From Diplonema japonicum (taxonomy: Eukaryota; Euglenozoa; Diplonemea; Diplonemida; Diplonemidae), in the NCBI GenBank assembly GCA_964019335.1, contig OZ025653.1, positions 496,001 through 560,000 of the forward strand: a DNA stretch of 64,000 nucleotides, read 5' to 3'. The translations under genes were made by a program, and so were the position numbers. Under the pieces are notes generated by a model, which had not been told where the DNA came from, searched no databases, and saw only the letters and a list, made by a program, of their open reading frames with translations. Below are positions 1 through 10,574 of the stretch, in pieces (the stretch's first letter is position 1; each line of letters begins with the position of its first letter).

Positions 1-678
1 CAGCTGGGCTTTTTCGGCGGCCTTCTTGATGGCAATGGTTTCGTACTCAGAAAGCTTCTTGACAGCTTCGTCAAGGGCAGTCTTGGAGGTGTGGTAGGCG
101 GTGATCTTGTCTTTCGACTGCTGCAACTGGCGGCGTTCCTTGCGAAGCTGCTTGATGACAGAATCGTGGTTTTTCTCCTCAGCGGACTTCAGCTTCTTCT
201 CAAGCGCCTTCATGGAGTGGTCGATGTCCATGTGGGACTTGTGAGTGAGGGCGCTTTGGGTGGCGGTGACCTGTTTCTTGAGAGTTTCGATCTTTTTCCC
301 AGCAGACTCGATCTCACCGAGGAGAGATCTGCATTCCCTTTCCACCGGTTCCAGGTCAAACACAACAAGCTTAATTCTGTCCATGATGAGATTTCTGTTG
401 ATCCTTGACTTTTGGTCGCCGTCTGTGAGGCTCTGCATCTTGCCGTGGAGGACGTCCTTTTCCCTGTGGAGCTGGTCAAGCTTGTCGTCGAAAGCGTTGA
501 GCATACTCTTCTGCTTCGGGTTCTCCTCCTTCATGAGTGTGTCCTTTTCCGTCCTGAGCTTCTTGAGTTCCGTTCGCACCTCAACAAGCTGCTTCGTGAC
601 CTCTTTCTCCTCCAAAAACTTCTGCAACACCGACTCATCCCGCACATGTTCAAAGCTCTGATTCATTTTCAGTGCCAT
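1..678 (-). CDS. Coiled-coil protein, N-terminal part (runs off left edge)
   Basis: Reading from an ATG at 678 there is an uninterrupted frame of 226 codons to base 1 with no stop, so the gene continues beyond the window. The protein begins MALKMNQSFEH and is rich in Lys, Glu, Leu and Gln in heptad-like spacing (for example LVEVRTELKKLRTEKDTL), so it is almost certainly a long coiled coil. No catalytic domain is visible in this part. The sequence upstream of the ATG is a T/A-rich tract. Codon use (many AAG, GAG, CTC) matches neighbouring genes. The family is not recognised; cytoskeletal or flagellar scaffold is a guess. Confidence 0.8.
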   Translation of the reverse strand, partial: MALKMNQSFEHVRDESVLQKFLEEKEVTKQLVEVRTELKKLRTEKDTLMKEENPKQKSMLNAFDDKLDQLHREKDVLHGKMQSLTDGDQKSRINRNLIMDRIKLVVFDLEPVERECRSLLGEIESAGKKIETLKKQVTATQSALTHKSHMDIDHSMKALEKKLKSAEEKNHDSVIKQLRKERRQLQQSKDKITAYHTSKTALDEAVKKLSEYETIAIKKAAEKAQL

Positions 679-1826
679 CTTTTTATATTTCTTTTTTTTT
701 TTTTTTTTTTTATATTTCTAGGGAATCGTTACTGTTAGCATGGGCGGACAAGAATAACCACACATAGATTGGAAAAGAAAGAAAAATCGAGTGAGGGGGG
801 GGGGGGGGGGTAATAAGAAAAAAAGGAGACGAATGCTTTTTTTTGGGGGGGGAGGGGATAGGGTTTTGCCTTTTGTTCATCTCCTTGTTCAATTTGTGTG
901 AAAAAAAAAGAGGGGGAGGACGGAAGGGGAGAAAAAAAAAGAAGTAAAAATAAAAAAAAGAAGAAAAAAAAACAGGGCATTTTCTTTTTTTTCCCATATA
1001 TTCTTCTGGAAAAGATGGGGAATGGCATCGCATAAAAACAAAGGAATAAAAATTAAAATAAAAAGGAAGGGAGGCGGGCAGGGGGAGAGGGGGGGACGTG
1101 TAGGACCGACGAAGAGCTGAGCGGGACTTGTTTTCCTTATTCTTTTTTTTTCTTACCCCCATCCCCCTATTTTTCCCCCCCCTCTTAGGTTCTTCACTAC
1201 CCTTTTAACACTGTGCCATATTCTTTTTTTTGTATCAGTTAGCACCCACCAAGTCTGGGGAGGGGAGGCAGGGGAAAATAAAAATAAAATAAAAAAGTGG
1301 GGTTTCTTTTTTTTTCTTTTTTTTTTCCTTCCTTTTTTTTCTCGAGGAAGATGACACCTGAGCAGGAACACGCAAGCAAGGTACGTCATTTATTTCTTTT
1401 TAAAAAAAAAATGAAAATTTTATCCCCCCCTCCCCCTCCCCATCCGTTGTCACAACAACGTTGTAATAAAGTTGTGTTACTGTGTCCCCCCCCCCCCCCC
1501 CCCTCGTCTTATTTGTCCTGCTTCATCTCCGTGCAGTTAAGCAGTGCCGAGGGGGGGAGAGATTGTTAAAAGTTCAAAACATGCACAAGATGCGTGAAGA
1601 AGAAAAAAAAAAATAATAGTAAAAAACCAGCAAGGAAACAAAAACAAAAAACAAGATAAAAAGATGCACAGGGGGGGGGGGGGGGGGGGGGGGGGGTGTT
1701 TGGGGGTGAGGGGGGAATGAAAAGTCAATCGAGTCCCGCGCAGCTTGCCCAATTTCTTTTTTTAAAAGTGACATCAGCCCACTAGTATAGCACAAAAAAA
1801 AATTTTCTTTCGTGTTTTTTTGTCAC

Positions 1827-1863
<37 letters not shown>

Positions 1864-2425
1864 CCCCCCCCCCCCCCCCCCCCCCCCAACAACAGGTTTC
1901 TTCGTGAAAAGAAAAAATATCAGACCCAAAGAAAAGAACACACTTCCCATCCCCCCTGATAAAATGACATTGTCCCACCCCACATTCTTTTATTTTTTTT
2001 CTCGTAATATGCCGCCTAAACCTTTTTTTAACTAAAAAAAAGGTTGCAGTTTTTTTTTTTTTTTTTTTTTTTTCTTCTCCTGTCCGGGAATATAGAGCTG
2101 AGGCGGGTCAATGTTCTCTTTCCGATATTTGTTTTCTTTCTTTTCGTACCAAGTGAAAGTTGTACAACTATGGGCATTCTTTTTTCTCCCAAAATAGAGA
2201 ACGGAAGTGGAAGAAGGGGGGTGGGGTGGGGTGGGTGAGCAACAGGAGAGATGTTTATGGTAAGAAAAAAAAGGAGGGGGGGAAAAACCGAAATACAAAT
2301 AAAAGAGGGGAAAAAAAAAAGAGAAAAAAAAAAAGATGGAACACGGCAAGGTAAGCAGCCCTTGGCCCTTTTCTATCTTTTTTCATTTTTTTTTTCTTCT
2401 TTTCCCAAAAAGAATATTTCGCCGC

Positions 2426-2458
<33 letters not shown>

Positions 2459-2584
2459 CCCCTTTCATTTCTTTTTTCCTCCTAAAAAAGTTTTTTTGGT
2501 GTGCATGTGCAAAACCCACATGAGATGTGTGTGTATTTTTTTTTTTTTAAACTCCTTTCCATCGAAAAAAAGGAAGATCCATAC

Positions 2585-2618
<34 letters not shown>

Positions 2619-2711
2619 AGAATAAAGAAGTCATCCCCCATCCCGGTTTATAAGTCAAAGAAGATAGGAGAGGGAAAAGAACACTTTTTTTTTTCTCTTT
2701 TTTTCTTTTTT
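679..2711. other. Intergenic spacer dominated by homopolymers
   Basis: No gene is supportable here. The stretch holds many runs of A, T, G and C, including a G run near 1671-1696, a (CT)n run near 1831-1860 followed directly by a C run to about 1887, and long T or A runs near 2050, 2430 and 2590. Short open frames here are low-complexity artefacts. It lies between the stop of the CCCH gene and the start of the left-edge coiled-coil gene. Confidence 0.7.
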
Positions 2712-5572
2712 TTACGGTTCGTAAGAATGAAGCACGTAAGTCAGTTTCCTTGAAGCAGAGGCTTGGGTTTCCCGCAAGGATATGTCACTTGGTGAAGCAT
2801 TGTTGGCAGTGACCTTCTCGTGTTCCTGCGCGAATACGTGGGTCAAGGCAATGACATATGAGCGGATGCTGACGTCCTTGACCTGCCCAGCAGTGAGACG
2901 CTTCTTGGCAGCCACAGCCTCAACGATAGCAGCAGCGTTGCTGTCACTAGACAGCTGGCCACAGCTATACCCGAAGGGGTCTACCTCAGGGAACTGGTTC
3001 AACTGAGTGTACTGTGCCACAGCATTGTACATGACACCCTTGACGTCAGCCACCCCCATCTTCAGGTCGAGCAGCTGAGGGAAGGATTCCACAATATTGT
3101 ACACGCTAAGCAGTCTCGGCCACACTTGCTCGTTCTGCGGTGTGAGGGTCGTCCACCACTCCTCCCCGTGAACAGGCTCCACTTTTTTTTTTTTTATTTT
3201 TACTACACACAAAAAAAAAAAAAATAAGAATACTTTGTTTCGGGAACAGTGTTTCCAGCTGTATCTTCATGACTTGCAGCTCCAAGGCTGAGGTCTGCGG
3301 GAACCTGTTTTGCCTCCGCTGCGGCTGTGCGGGGTTTGTGCCAGGAGGGGGGAAGGTTTGCGACAATGGCAGTGCAGACAGGGTTGCGGCAAGATTGTGA
3401 ATACTTGTCGTAGTGTCGGTGTTCCATGCCTTGGTGTCCAGTCCGCCCAACCCCACTGTCCATGCCGCCGCGTTGAGCGAGTGCTGCTCTGGGAACGGAT
3501 CAGGAGGGAGCGTGATGTTGCACGGCTGCTGGTGCTGCGTTGGCGGAGGCACCAAAGCACCGCCAGCAGGGCTGTCCGTCAGATCTAAAATCTCTGCAAG
3601 AATCGCGTCCACATCAGCCTCCGCTGCAGGCACCGCAGGCCTCCTCGTCGAGCTGTTCCTCCTCGGCATCTTCGACGCGCATACCAGCAACGGGCACAGG
3701 CCCGCCGCCACAGCTGCAACAGATGCCTGTTTTTTTTTTTTTTTCTTCTTCTTCTTTTTTTTTGTCTACCCCGCATCCATACCGGTTTGACTTCCCTCAC
3801 TTCTCCGTGCTCCTCTGTCCTCGCCGTTTCGTTCCAGTTCGACAGCTGTTTTTTTTTTTTCCTTTACATTTTAAATTCCATACCAAGGTGCCTGTAGTCG
3901 GCCACTCAGGGGTGCTGTCCGAGTTGATTGTGGCGGAAAGCCTAGCCTTGTCCACAGAGGCGTCGAGAGACTGGTGTGAGGTTAAAGAGGGAGACAAGGG
4001 TATACCTGTATGCTCTGAGACAGGCCGCCGTCCTCTCTTTCATTCTTCGCAGCCTCCGAGAGCTGCTCCTGTACTGCGTTCATGTCCACATTCTGTGGAT
4101 CGCCCAACAGTCGCAACGACACTGCCCGAGGAGGGTGTGTTTGGGACAGTCTGAAGTCCACTTTGCACCCCACCTGGAGCTTATGGGAGTGCTCCTTCTT
4201 CACACTCTTATAGTTAAACGAAAAGGCACCCACGCTCGGGAGGGCTACCAAGGGGTCATTACCTAATCTTATGATTAATCCCTGCGCGTTTAGTGTTTCG
4301 TTCAGTTTATTTTCTTTTGCCTTCACTACCTTAGTCCTCCTCTGACTCAATACTAGATGCAGTAAGTCCGGGTTAGTAGAAAGGGGGTTTTCCGATTTGG
4401 CACTATCTTGGGTAGTGTTTAGCCCGGTAGAGTTCGCCAACGGCATTATACTAAGTGTATTTGCGAGGCCGACACCTCCCATTGTGGAGGCCTTTACAGA
4501 GTGCTCGAGGGGGAGGCCCACATAGCTGTGGTGGTGTGTGGTGGGGAGGGGAGGGGGAGGGGTGATGTATACCTAGTAACTAGGGGCTTTTCAGCAGGAC
4601 TTCCGTTGCTCCATTTCCCAATCGAGTCATTCAAGGAAGGCTGTTGCGGTGCGGGGGTCTGAATGGTGGTCTGAGGTGGGACTGCTTGTGACGCAGAAGG
4701 GATGGCAGCAGGCTGGGGTTGCAAAGGTGTCCCCTGCTGCATGATGTTTCTTGGGAGATGCTGTTGCTGCTGCTGTGGCTGCGCTGGCTGTTGCTGCTGC
4801 GGCTGCTGCAGGGGTTGCGCTGCGCCCTGCGGCTGCGCCGCACCCGGCGTCGGTGAAACCTGCACGTGCTGAAGCTGCTGCTGCTGTTGAACAAGCTTCT
4901 GCTGCTGCATGTTGTGCTGTTGTTGAAGCTGTTGGAGCTGCTGCTGTTGCTGCTGAATCTTCTGCTGTTGTTGCTGCAACTGCTGTTGCTGTAACTGTTT
5001 TTAGTGTACTTGTATACAATATTATTCGCACACCTGAATAGCAGCATTCCACTGCTGCATGTTGACGTTCATGCCACTAGGCATGCTAGGCTGCATGCCA
5101 AGGTGGGGGACGAGGGTGCTCATCGGCAGCACCTGCGCACCGGCAGCATCCTTCTGCCCCCATTGCATGTTGTTTGTAGCTTCGAACTGAGGTTGCTGCT
5201 GCAGCTGCTGAGCAACATGGAACTGCTTGAGGAAAGCAGCGTCGGGTTCAGGAGGCTGTGCGGGTGGTGAAAAATTTGTGGAGAACATACATCAAGGAGG
5301 GACGGCTGTCGACTTGACGGCGTGCTCCCGAGGCCGGCAGCCGCAGCAGCAGCAGCAGCCTGTGACAGCTCGTCTTCCCCGTGAGCAAACCCACACTGGT
5401 CACCGTACTTACAGTGTCCCCGGTCCCAGTGCCTGCACAGTGATGTTTTCAACATCGTTGTCTTCAGCCCGATCAACGGGCTAGCTGTGGTCTCGCCTTT
5501 CCTCTTCGCTCTCTTCTTCCCCGCAGCAGACAGCAACGGCCCCATCGTCATGTCGTCCATTTCCATTGCCAT
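2712..5572 (-). CDS. CCCH zinc-finger, Gln-rich protein (8 exons, 852 aa)
   Basis: Likely an RNA-binding regulator. The start MAMEMDDM at 5572 is followed at about residues 45-63 by one CCCH finger, C-X7-C-X5-C-X3-H (CRHWDRGHC..C..H). A Gln/Ala/Pro-rich region of low complexity follows, and then a C-terminal half I do not recognise. Seven introns are placed at 5256-5290, 4995-5033, 4526-4572, 3971-4005, 3846-3883, 3727-3782 and 3182-3233. All have GT..AG ends, and the spliced length is 2559 nt, divisible by three. Single-CCCH proteins with poly-Q tails act in mRNA stability or translation in trypanosomatids; the same role here is inference. The exon at 3234-3726 has a second plausible frame, so splitting into two genes remains possible. 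Confidence 0.75.
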
Positions 5573-5790
5573 GCCGCAAACACCAGGGCGGGTACTGTCT
5601 TGCTTAAACCCCCCTATCTACCGATACTTGTAATGAAGAGTAAAAAAAAAAGGGGGGGGATAATACAAATCAAACAAGGAGAAAAAAGAAGAGAAAAAAT
5701 AAAAAACAGAACCTGATCGAAGTGTGGGGTCGCAGGAAAAACTTAAAAATCGGGGGGAGGAGCCTCCTGCCCCCGTTTTTCTTTTATTTG

Positions 5791-8572
5791 TTACATCGTA
5801 AAGGTGCAGCTGCAAGGGCAACCAAGCGGGCAGCTCGTTTCGATTGCGAACCACTCACGCTGGCACTTAATGTGGGAAACATGTCCACATTTCATGCACG
5901 CCACGGCAAGCCCACGCATGATGCCCTTGCATATCGAGCACCCGAGGGTAATGTCGGGGTCGGGGCGATGTGGGTTGGCTGTGCAAATAGGCAAAGAGAG
6001 ATTGTTTGGGACATTGAGGCAAAGGCGTTTCTGGAGAAGCCAGAGGCCTGACGCAGCCTCGTTTTCCTGAGTAGTGTCACCCTTTGCGGCCGCGGTGTTC
6101 ATGAGGATGGTAATAGCTGAATAGGCAGCTGCACGAAGGTCGTAGGGCACTGCACATGTGTCCTGATTGTATTTTTTTTTTCTTTTAAATAAAAGAGACG
6201 TAGAGCTTTTCTACATACCAGCTCCCTGTCGGTCTGTGTTGGTGTCTGACTCAGAGGCACCGAGAGCACTGGCGACGAAGCGGATTTAACAGCAGGATAG
6301 AAATAATTCGCAGATTCGATGAATTGAGATTTCTGTTTTTATTTTTTATTTTTTGAGAAGGAGAAAACAGAAGATAAAAGAAAATACCTTTACAGGATGG
6401 AAGATTGCGGGCGCAGCAGCCGAGGGGTCCTCGCCCCTGCAGTGCGCCATGCACACTACGGCCACAGCGCCAAATAAATGGCACCTCTTAGCCTTCATCA
6501 GAGAGTGTAAAATGCTTTCAACTATTTTTACCAGGGGCAGAGATTTGTTCGGCGGCATGCTGACTATGGCACGCAACGTCAGCCATATTGCCTTTTCTTT
6601 CTCGCAGGTTGAGATCGAGGCGTTGTGTGCGCAGTCGATGGGGTTAGCTGTGAGCCTCCATGGCTGGTGGCATTCCTCCGTCCCCACACCATGCAGCACA
6701 CGTACCTTTGGGTAGATGTCACGATCGTAGCCATAACAGACGAGGCTCCCATCGGGTGAAAATACAGCCGCACAATACCTGGGCTGCACGACATAAGCTC
6801 GCTTGTAACATATTTGTGGGGAAGACTGTACAGGGAGGAAAGGGCAGTCTCCCAAAGACGAAGGCGGAGTTGCGTGTGTGGCCCTTCCCATGTCCGTGTC
6901 AATGGAGCTCACCGATCTATGGCTTCCTTTGTGCACGGGAGTCCCATCGTACGATGTCCTAGCAATCTGCCTGGGAAAGGTCTGCGCGCGAAGCCCTTGC
7001 GGCGACGGCATTTTCTTCAATTGCGAGGGTTGGAAGGCACCCATCCCTGTCAGCTGCTCGTTGCACGCGTCCACCATTGACGGCAGCCACGGCGTGTTGC
7101 GCCGCACAGCACCTAAAATCGCCTCCCTCATCGGCAGTGCAATGGCGTCCAACAGCCCGTCCTCCAACGACAGCTCATGCTCATTCCGGATGCAGTTGTT
7201 GCTTACTGTCACCTCGGGCATCTGGTCCCCTTGTTTCACAGTCACCTCAAAAAACACCACAGCAGGGTTCTTTGAGTTGTGGTGCGTCTGCTCCAGGAAC
7301 GGCACCTGGTGTGCAGGCACCTTCACGCGCAGTTTTATACTCTCCAAAACTGAGCCTGCTGACTGTATCCTGAATGGTGTGTTGCGGGGTTTTCTTTTTT
7401 CATACTTCACAACCTCCACGTCCCTGCGCTCTTGGAGCAGTCGTATCTGCTTGTCTAGCAAGATATCGATGGGCTTGGTTTCAAAAGCACGCGCGACGAG
7501 CAGTCCAGAGGAGTACAGGATGATAAGATGCAGAGCACGTTCCTTTTCTCCATCAACCCTGTAATGATGTGGTGCCTTGAGACGAAGCATACCGTCGCAC
7601 CCCCACAGCACGGATACCTTGGGATGGGGAAAAGGGCGTCTGCGCTACGTATTCTGGCGGCACGCCTTCAGCAGTTTCTTTTCGTAGGAAAGTGTCCTCA
7701 CATCTGTTGGACGAATACGCCACCAGCAGGAGCTTGGGGGCGAAGGGGATGGGGAGTGTGTTGAGCTTCACGGTAGCAATGCCTGCTAAGGGATGGGGCT
7801 TGTGAGTATAAGCAGGCTCCTCCATGTAGGAGTCGTTATGCATGTCCAGCTCAGCGAGGACAGGTGCGTTGACACGCCGCTCGCCATCCCTGTGGTAGAG
7901 GACGAGGAGGTGAGACTGCTTGGTGACAGACCAGGCGACAGACCGGATAGGTGTCAGGAAGTCACGTTCAAGGATCTTCTCAAGCGTCTTAACACACCAA
8001 ACCTGCACGACGGACTTGTCGTGGATGGCGAGGAAGGACTTTGTGGGATGGAGCACAATGCACTGTGGAGGGCTTTTTAGGCACACGGAGTCCAATAATG
8101 GGCTCGCCGCACCCGAGGCAGCCACTTTCCAGAGGCGGAGAGAACCCCGATGGATGTCATCGCTACCTGCAGTGACAAGGGAGCAAGGGATGCCACCCCA
8201 CTCAATTGTAGGGGGCGTGTGGAGGGAACGGCCGTGCGGGGTCGGGATCTGGGATACTAACTTCTGTGTTTTTGTGTTAAAAATCAACACATCCGTGCCG
8301 AGGACCGCCGCAAGGAGCTCAGGAGTATCATCACTTTTGCACCACGCCAGCTGTGTAAATGTCCTTGCTGCTGGGTGCAAACTCTTCCCGACCTGCAGCT
8401 GCACCTTGCCACGAACAGGATCATCAAGATCCACCACGTACACTATCCTCAAGTTGAAGGTCGCAAGATGCCGTTGCGTTCTGTCGAACACCACCATACT
8501 GAAGTCCGGCCGCACGGCTTTGCACAGACTTGCGTGCCATAGTAGCTTCCCAGGTCCGTTGTACTCCGGCAT
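5791..8572 (-). CDS. WDR59: WDR59-like GATOR2 subunit: WD40, RWD-like middle, C-terminal RING
   Basis: The start MPEYNGPGK at 8572 lies 2 nt after a CCTTCAG acceptor. Introns at 7559-7592, 6333-6387 and 6163-6218 give 878 aa in frame. The N-terminal third reads as WD40 blades (TFTQLAWCKSDD, IEWGGIPCSLVTAGSDD, IRSVAWSVTKQSHLLVLYHRDG). The extreme C-terminus is a zinc-binding module with Cys/His pairs: CSICKG, CMKCGHVSHIKC and CPLGCPCSC. This order matches WDR59/Sea3 of the GATOR2/SEA complex, which controls amino-acid signalling to TORC1 at the lysosome. WDR24 or Mios are the alternatives, because all three share WD40 plus a C-terminal RING. Confidence 0.7.
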
Positions 8573-8714
8573 GCCTGAAGGTGCTTTGCTTTGTTTGGTA
8601 ATAGTGAGCAACAAGGTTGACTGGTGGGGGTGGGGAGGGGGAGACTTATTCTTTTTTTTTTTCTCCTTTCTCTTTATTTTCACATCTTTTTATGCAATTC
8701 AATACAAATAGCTT

Positions 8715-9092
8715 CTACGAAGCAAATTTCCTCTCTGTCACAGCGTGGATCTCCAGGTCCAGCAGGAGGTCTGAATGAGGTGGGATGCCTTCGCAGTCCT
8801 CCTTCCCGTAACCCAAGTGTGTGGGGACAACCACATTAGCACGCTGTCCCACTTTCAACTGCTCCGCTGCCAGCTCCAAACCGGCAATGACATTGTTCTT
8901 CCCATGATCGTAGATAAACGGCCCTCGTTCTCGTACCACCTCCCCGTTGCTCTTCAGCTTTATTCCCAACACGCACCGCACGATGCATCCGTCTCTGGGT
9001 TTGACTGTGGTATCAACTACTGCGTTCGTCAGCAACGACACCTCTAAAGCCCCTGTGGACACCCACCTCCGTGCCACACATGCCCGCAACAT
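8715..9092 (-). CDS. FKBP-type peptidyl-prolyl isomerase-like protein, probably mitochondrial
   Basis: A single exon of 125 aa. The start at 9092 (MLRACVARRW) lies 9 nt after a CACCTCAG acceptor. The first 20 residues are Arg-rich without acidic residues, as in a mitochondrial presequence. The rest follows the FKBP fold in order: KPRDGCIVRCVLGIKL, GPFIYDHGKNNVIAGLELA, VVVPTHLGYG and IPPHSDLLLDLEIHAV. The Trp that floors the FKBP12 active site (VIxGWD) is replaced by Leu (VIAGLEL), so activity may be low. Members catalyse or assist proline isomerisation during folding. Confidence 0.8.
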   Translation of the reverse strand: MLRACVARRWVSTGALEVSLLTNAVVDTTVKPRDGCIVRCVLGIKLKSNGEVVRERGPFIYDHGKNNVIAGLELAAEQLKVGQRANVVVPTHLGYGKEDCEGIPPHSDLLLDLEIHAVTERKFAS

Positions 9093-9201
9093 GTCCCTTG
9101 GCTGAGGTGAAGTTTGAAGAGAAGCAGGATAAAAAAAAAAGGGGAAGAACCATATCAATATCAACACGAATCTATACAGATAAAAAAAAAAAAGAAAAGA
9201 A

Positions 9202-10574
9202 CTACTTAACCTTGGTCCTCACAACGAAGCCACCGTAGGTACCAACGGCGGTTTGTGAAAGTTCGTGGCCTGTGGGGGCTGCGACTAGGGGGGGGGCGGG
9301 GGGGTACGTTACGTTGGCGATTGCGGCAGGGCGGACTACGGGATCGGGGTTGGACCATGTGTGTGGAGGCCACAGCTTGTAGTTGGCAGGGAGTGACTCA
9401 ACAGACACGTCGGAGTGCGGGCGGATGTTGGCGCTGAATGTTTGCATGTTGTCATCGATGCCCTCGCTGGTGATCATCCGCGACAGGGTGGCTCTGCACC
9501 GCCCGCACAGTACGTGCCGTGCAGGTGTGTTGATAATCGCATGAAAGTGCACTGCCACCTTCGCCCGCTCCTCAGGCGTCATAGGGGCCGTGGGCATTGC
9601 CTCCTCGTTAGCCGCATTCGCCCGAGCAAGGAAGTGGTCCTCTTCCTTTATTTTGTGCAACAACGACGTCAGCTCCGCCACCTGTGCACTGAGAAACTTG
9701 TTCTGCTCCTTTATATGCTCGCTCACAAAATCCCCAGCACGGGCTGCAAGGTCATCCTTCTCTTGCAGCTTCAGTTTTGCCTCCAAACCCTCGCTTGCCT
9801 GCGTGTAAGCCTCGCCCAGCTGTATTTCCAGCTTCGCCTTGTGCTCAGTCAGGTCTTCAACCGCCTGTTGTTATGAATGCTACTGACCTGCGTCATACCT
9901 TCGTGAGCCTCAGCACCTCATGGCCCCGTACCTCTAAGTCGGCGTGCAAGGCGTTGTTTTGCCGTAACTGTGAAGGCTACTCCACCCTTCTAGTGTCATA
10001 CCAAGGCATCATATTTGAGTTGCAAATCTGACGGAACGATGAGCCCTGCAGCAGGGGCACCTGCGATGCCGTTGCCGAGAAGGAGGCGCTTGTTCTCGTC
10101 AAGAAGGACTTTGTATTTGGCTTCCCAGAGACGGATTTGGTTCTTGAGCTCCTTTTTATTATTATTTTTTTTTTATTTGTCTCGAATTTCTTTTAATACC
10201 TGTGCATCAGACATGGTTTCGATATCCGTTCCTAAGACACCCATATTCGCAATGAGCGCAGCATCAGGCCCTGCAGGGTTCGTGCTATCAGCAGGCGGGT
10301 TGCTAAGTGCGGTGGTGGGAGGTGCTGCTGGGTCACTAGCAGGTGCGGGTGTGGGTGGTGTTGCTGTTGCAGCCACAGCCGCCGCCTTCTCGCCCTCCTG
10401 CTTCAGCAAGAAGGCACCGAATTCCTTCTTGTTTTTTATCTTTACTTTTTTATCCCTTTTCAGCCAGTACCAAATTTTGATGCCCCCGTCGCTCGACTTG
10501 CTCCTCTCCTCTTTCCACTCTCCAGAAGAGAGTGCAGCTTGCACTAGCGCATCCACCTTTGCCGCATCTGCCAT
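9202..10574 (-). CDS. Coiled-coil protein of unknown function (4 exons, 418 aa)
   Basis: The start MADAAKVDAL is at 10574. Introns at 10152-10199, 9968-10001 and 9865-9898 are all GT..AG and phase 0, giving 1257 nt of coding sequence. The N-terminal 55 residues (WKEERSKSSDGGIKIWYWLK, then a Lys-rich stretch) may be a small folded module. An Ala/Pro/Thr-rich linker follows, then a helical region with heptads (ELKNQIRLWEAKYKVLLDEN, LRQNNALHADLEV, AKLEIQLGEAY). A CGRC pair occurs near residue 296. The C-terminus is Pro-rich. No family is recognised. Confidence 0.75.

Noticed and set aside
2712-5572. Splitting the CCCH gene into two genes at about 3600-3670
   Set aside because: Seven introns with consistent phase give one frame divisible by three. 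The split needs a non-canonical donor or an extra acceptor.
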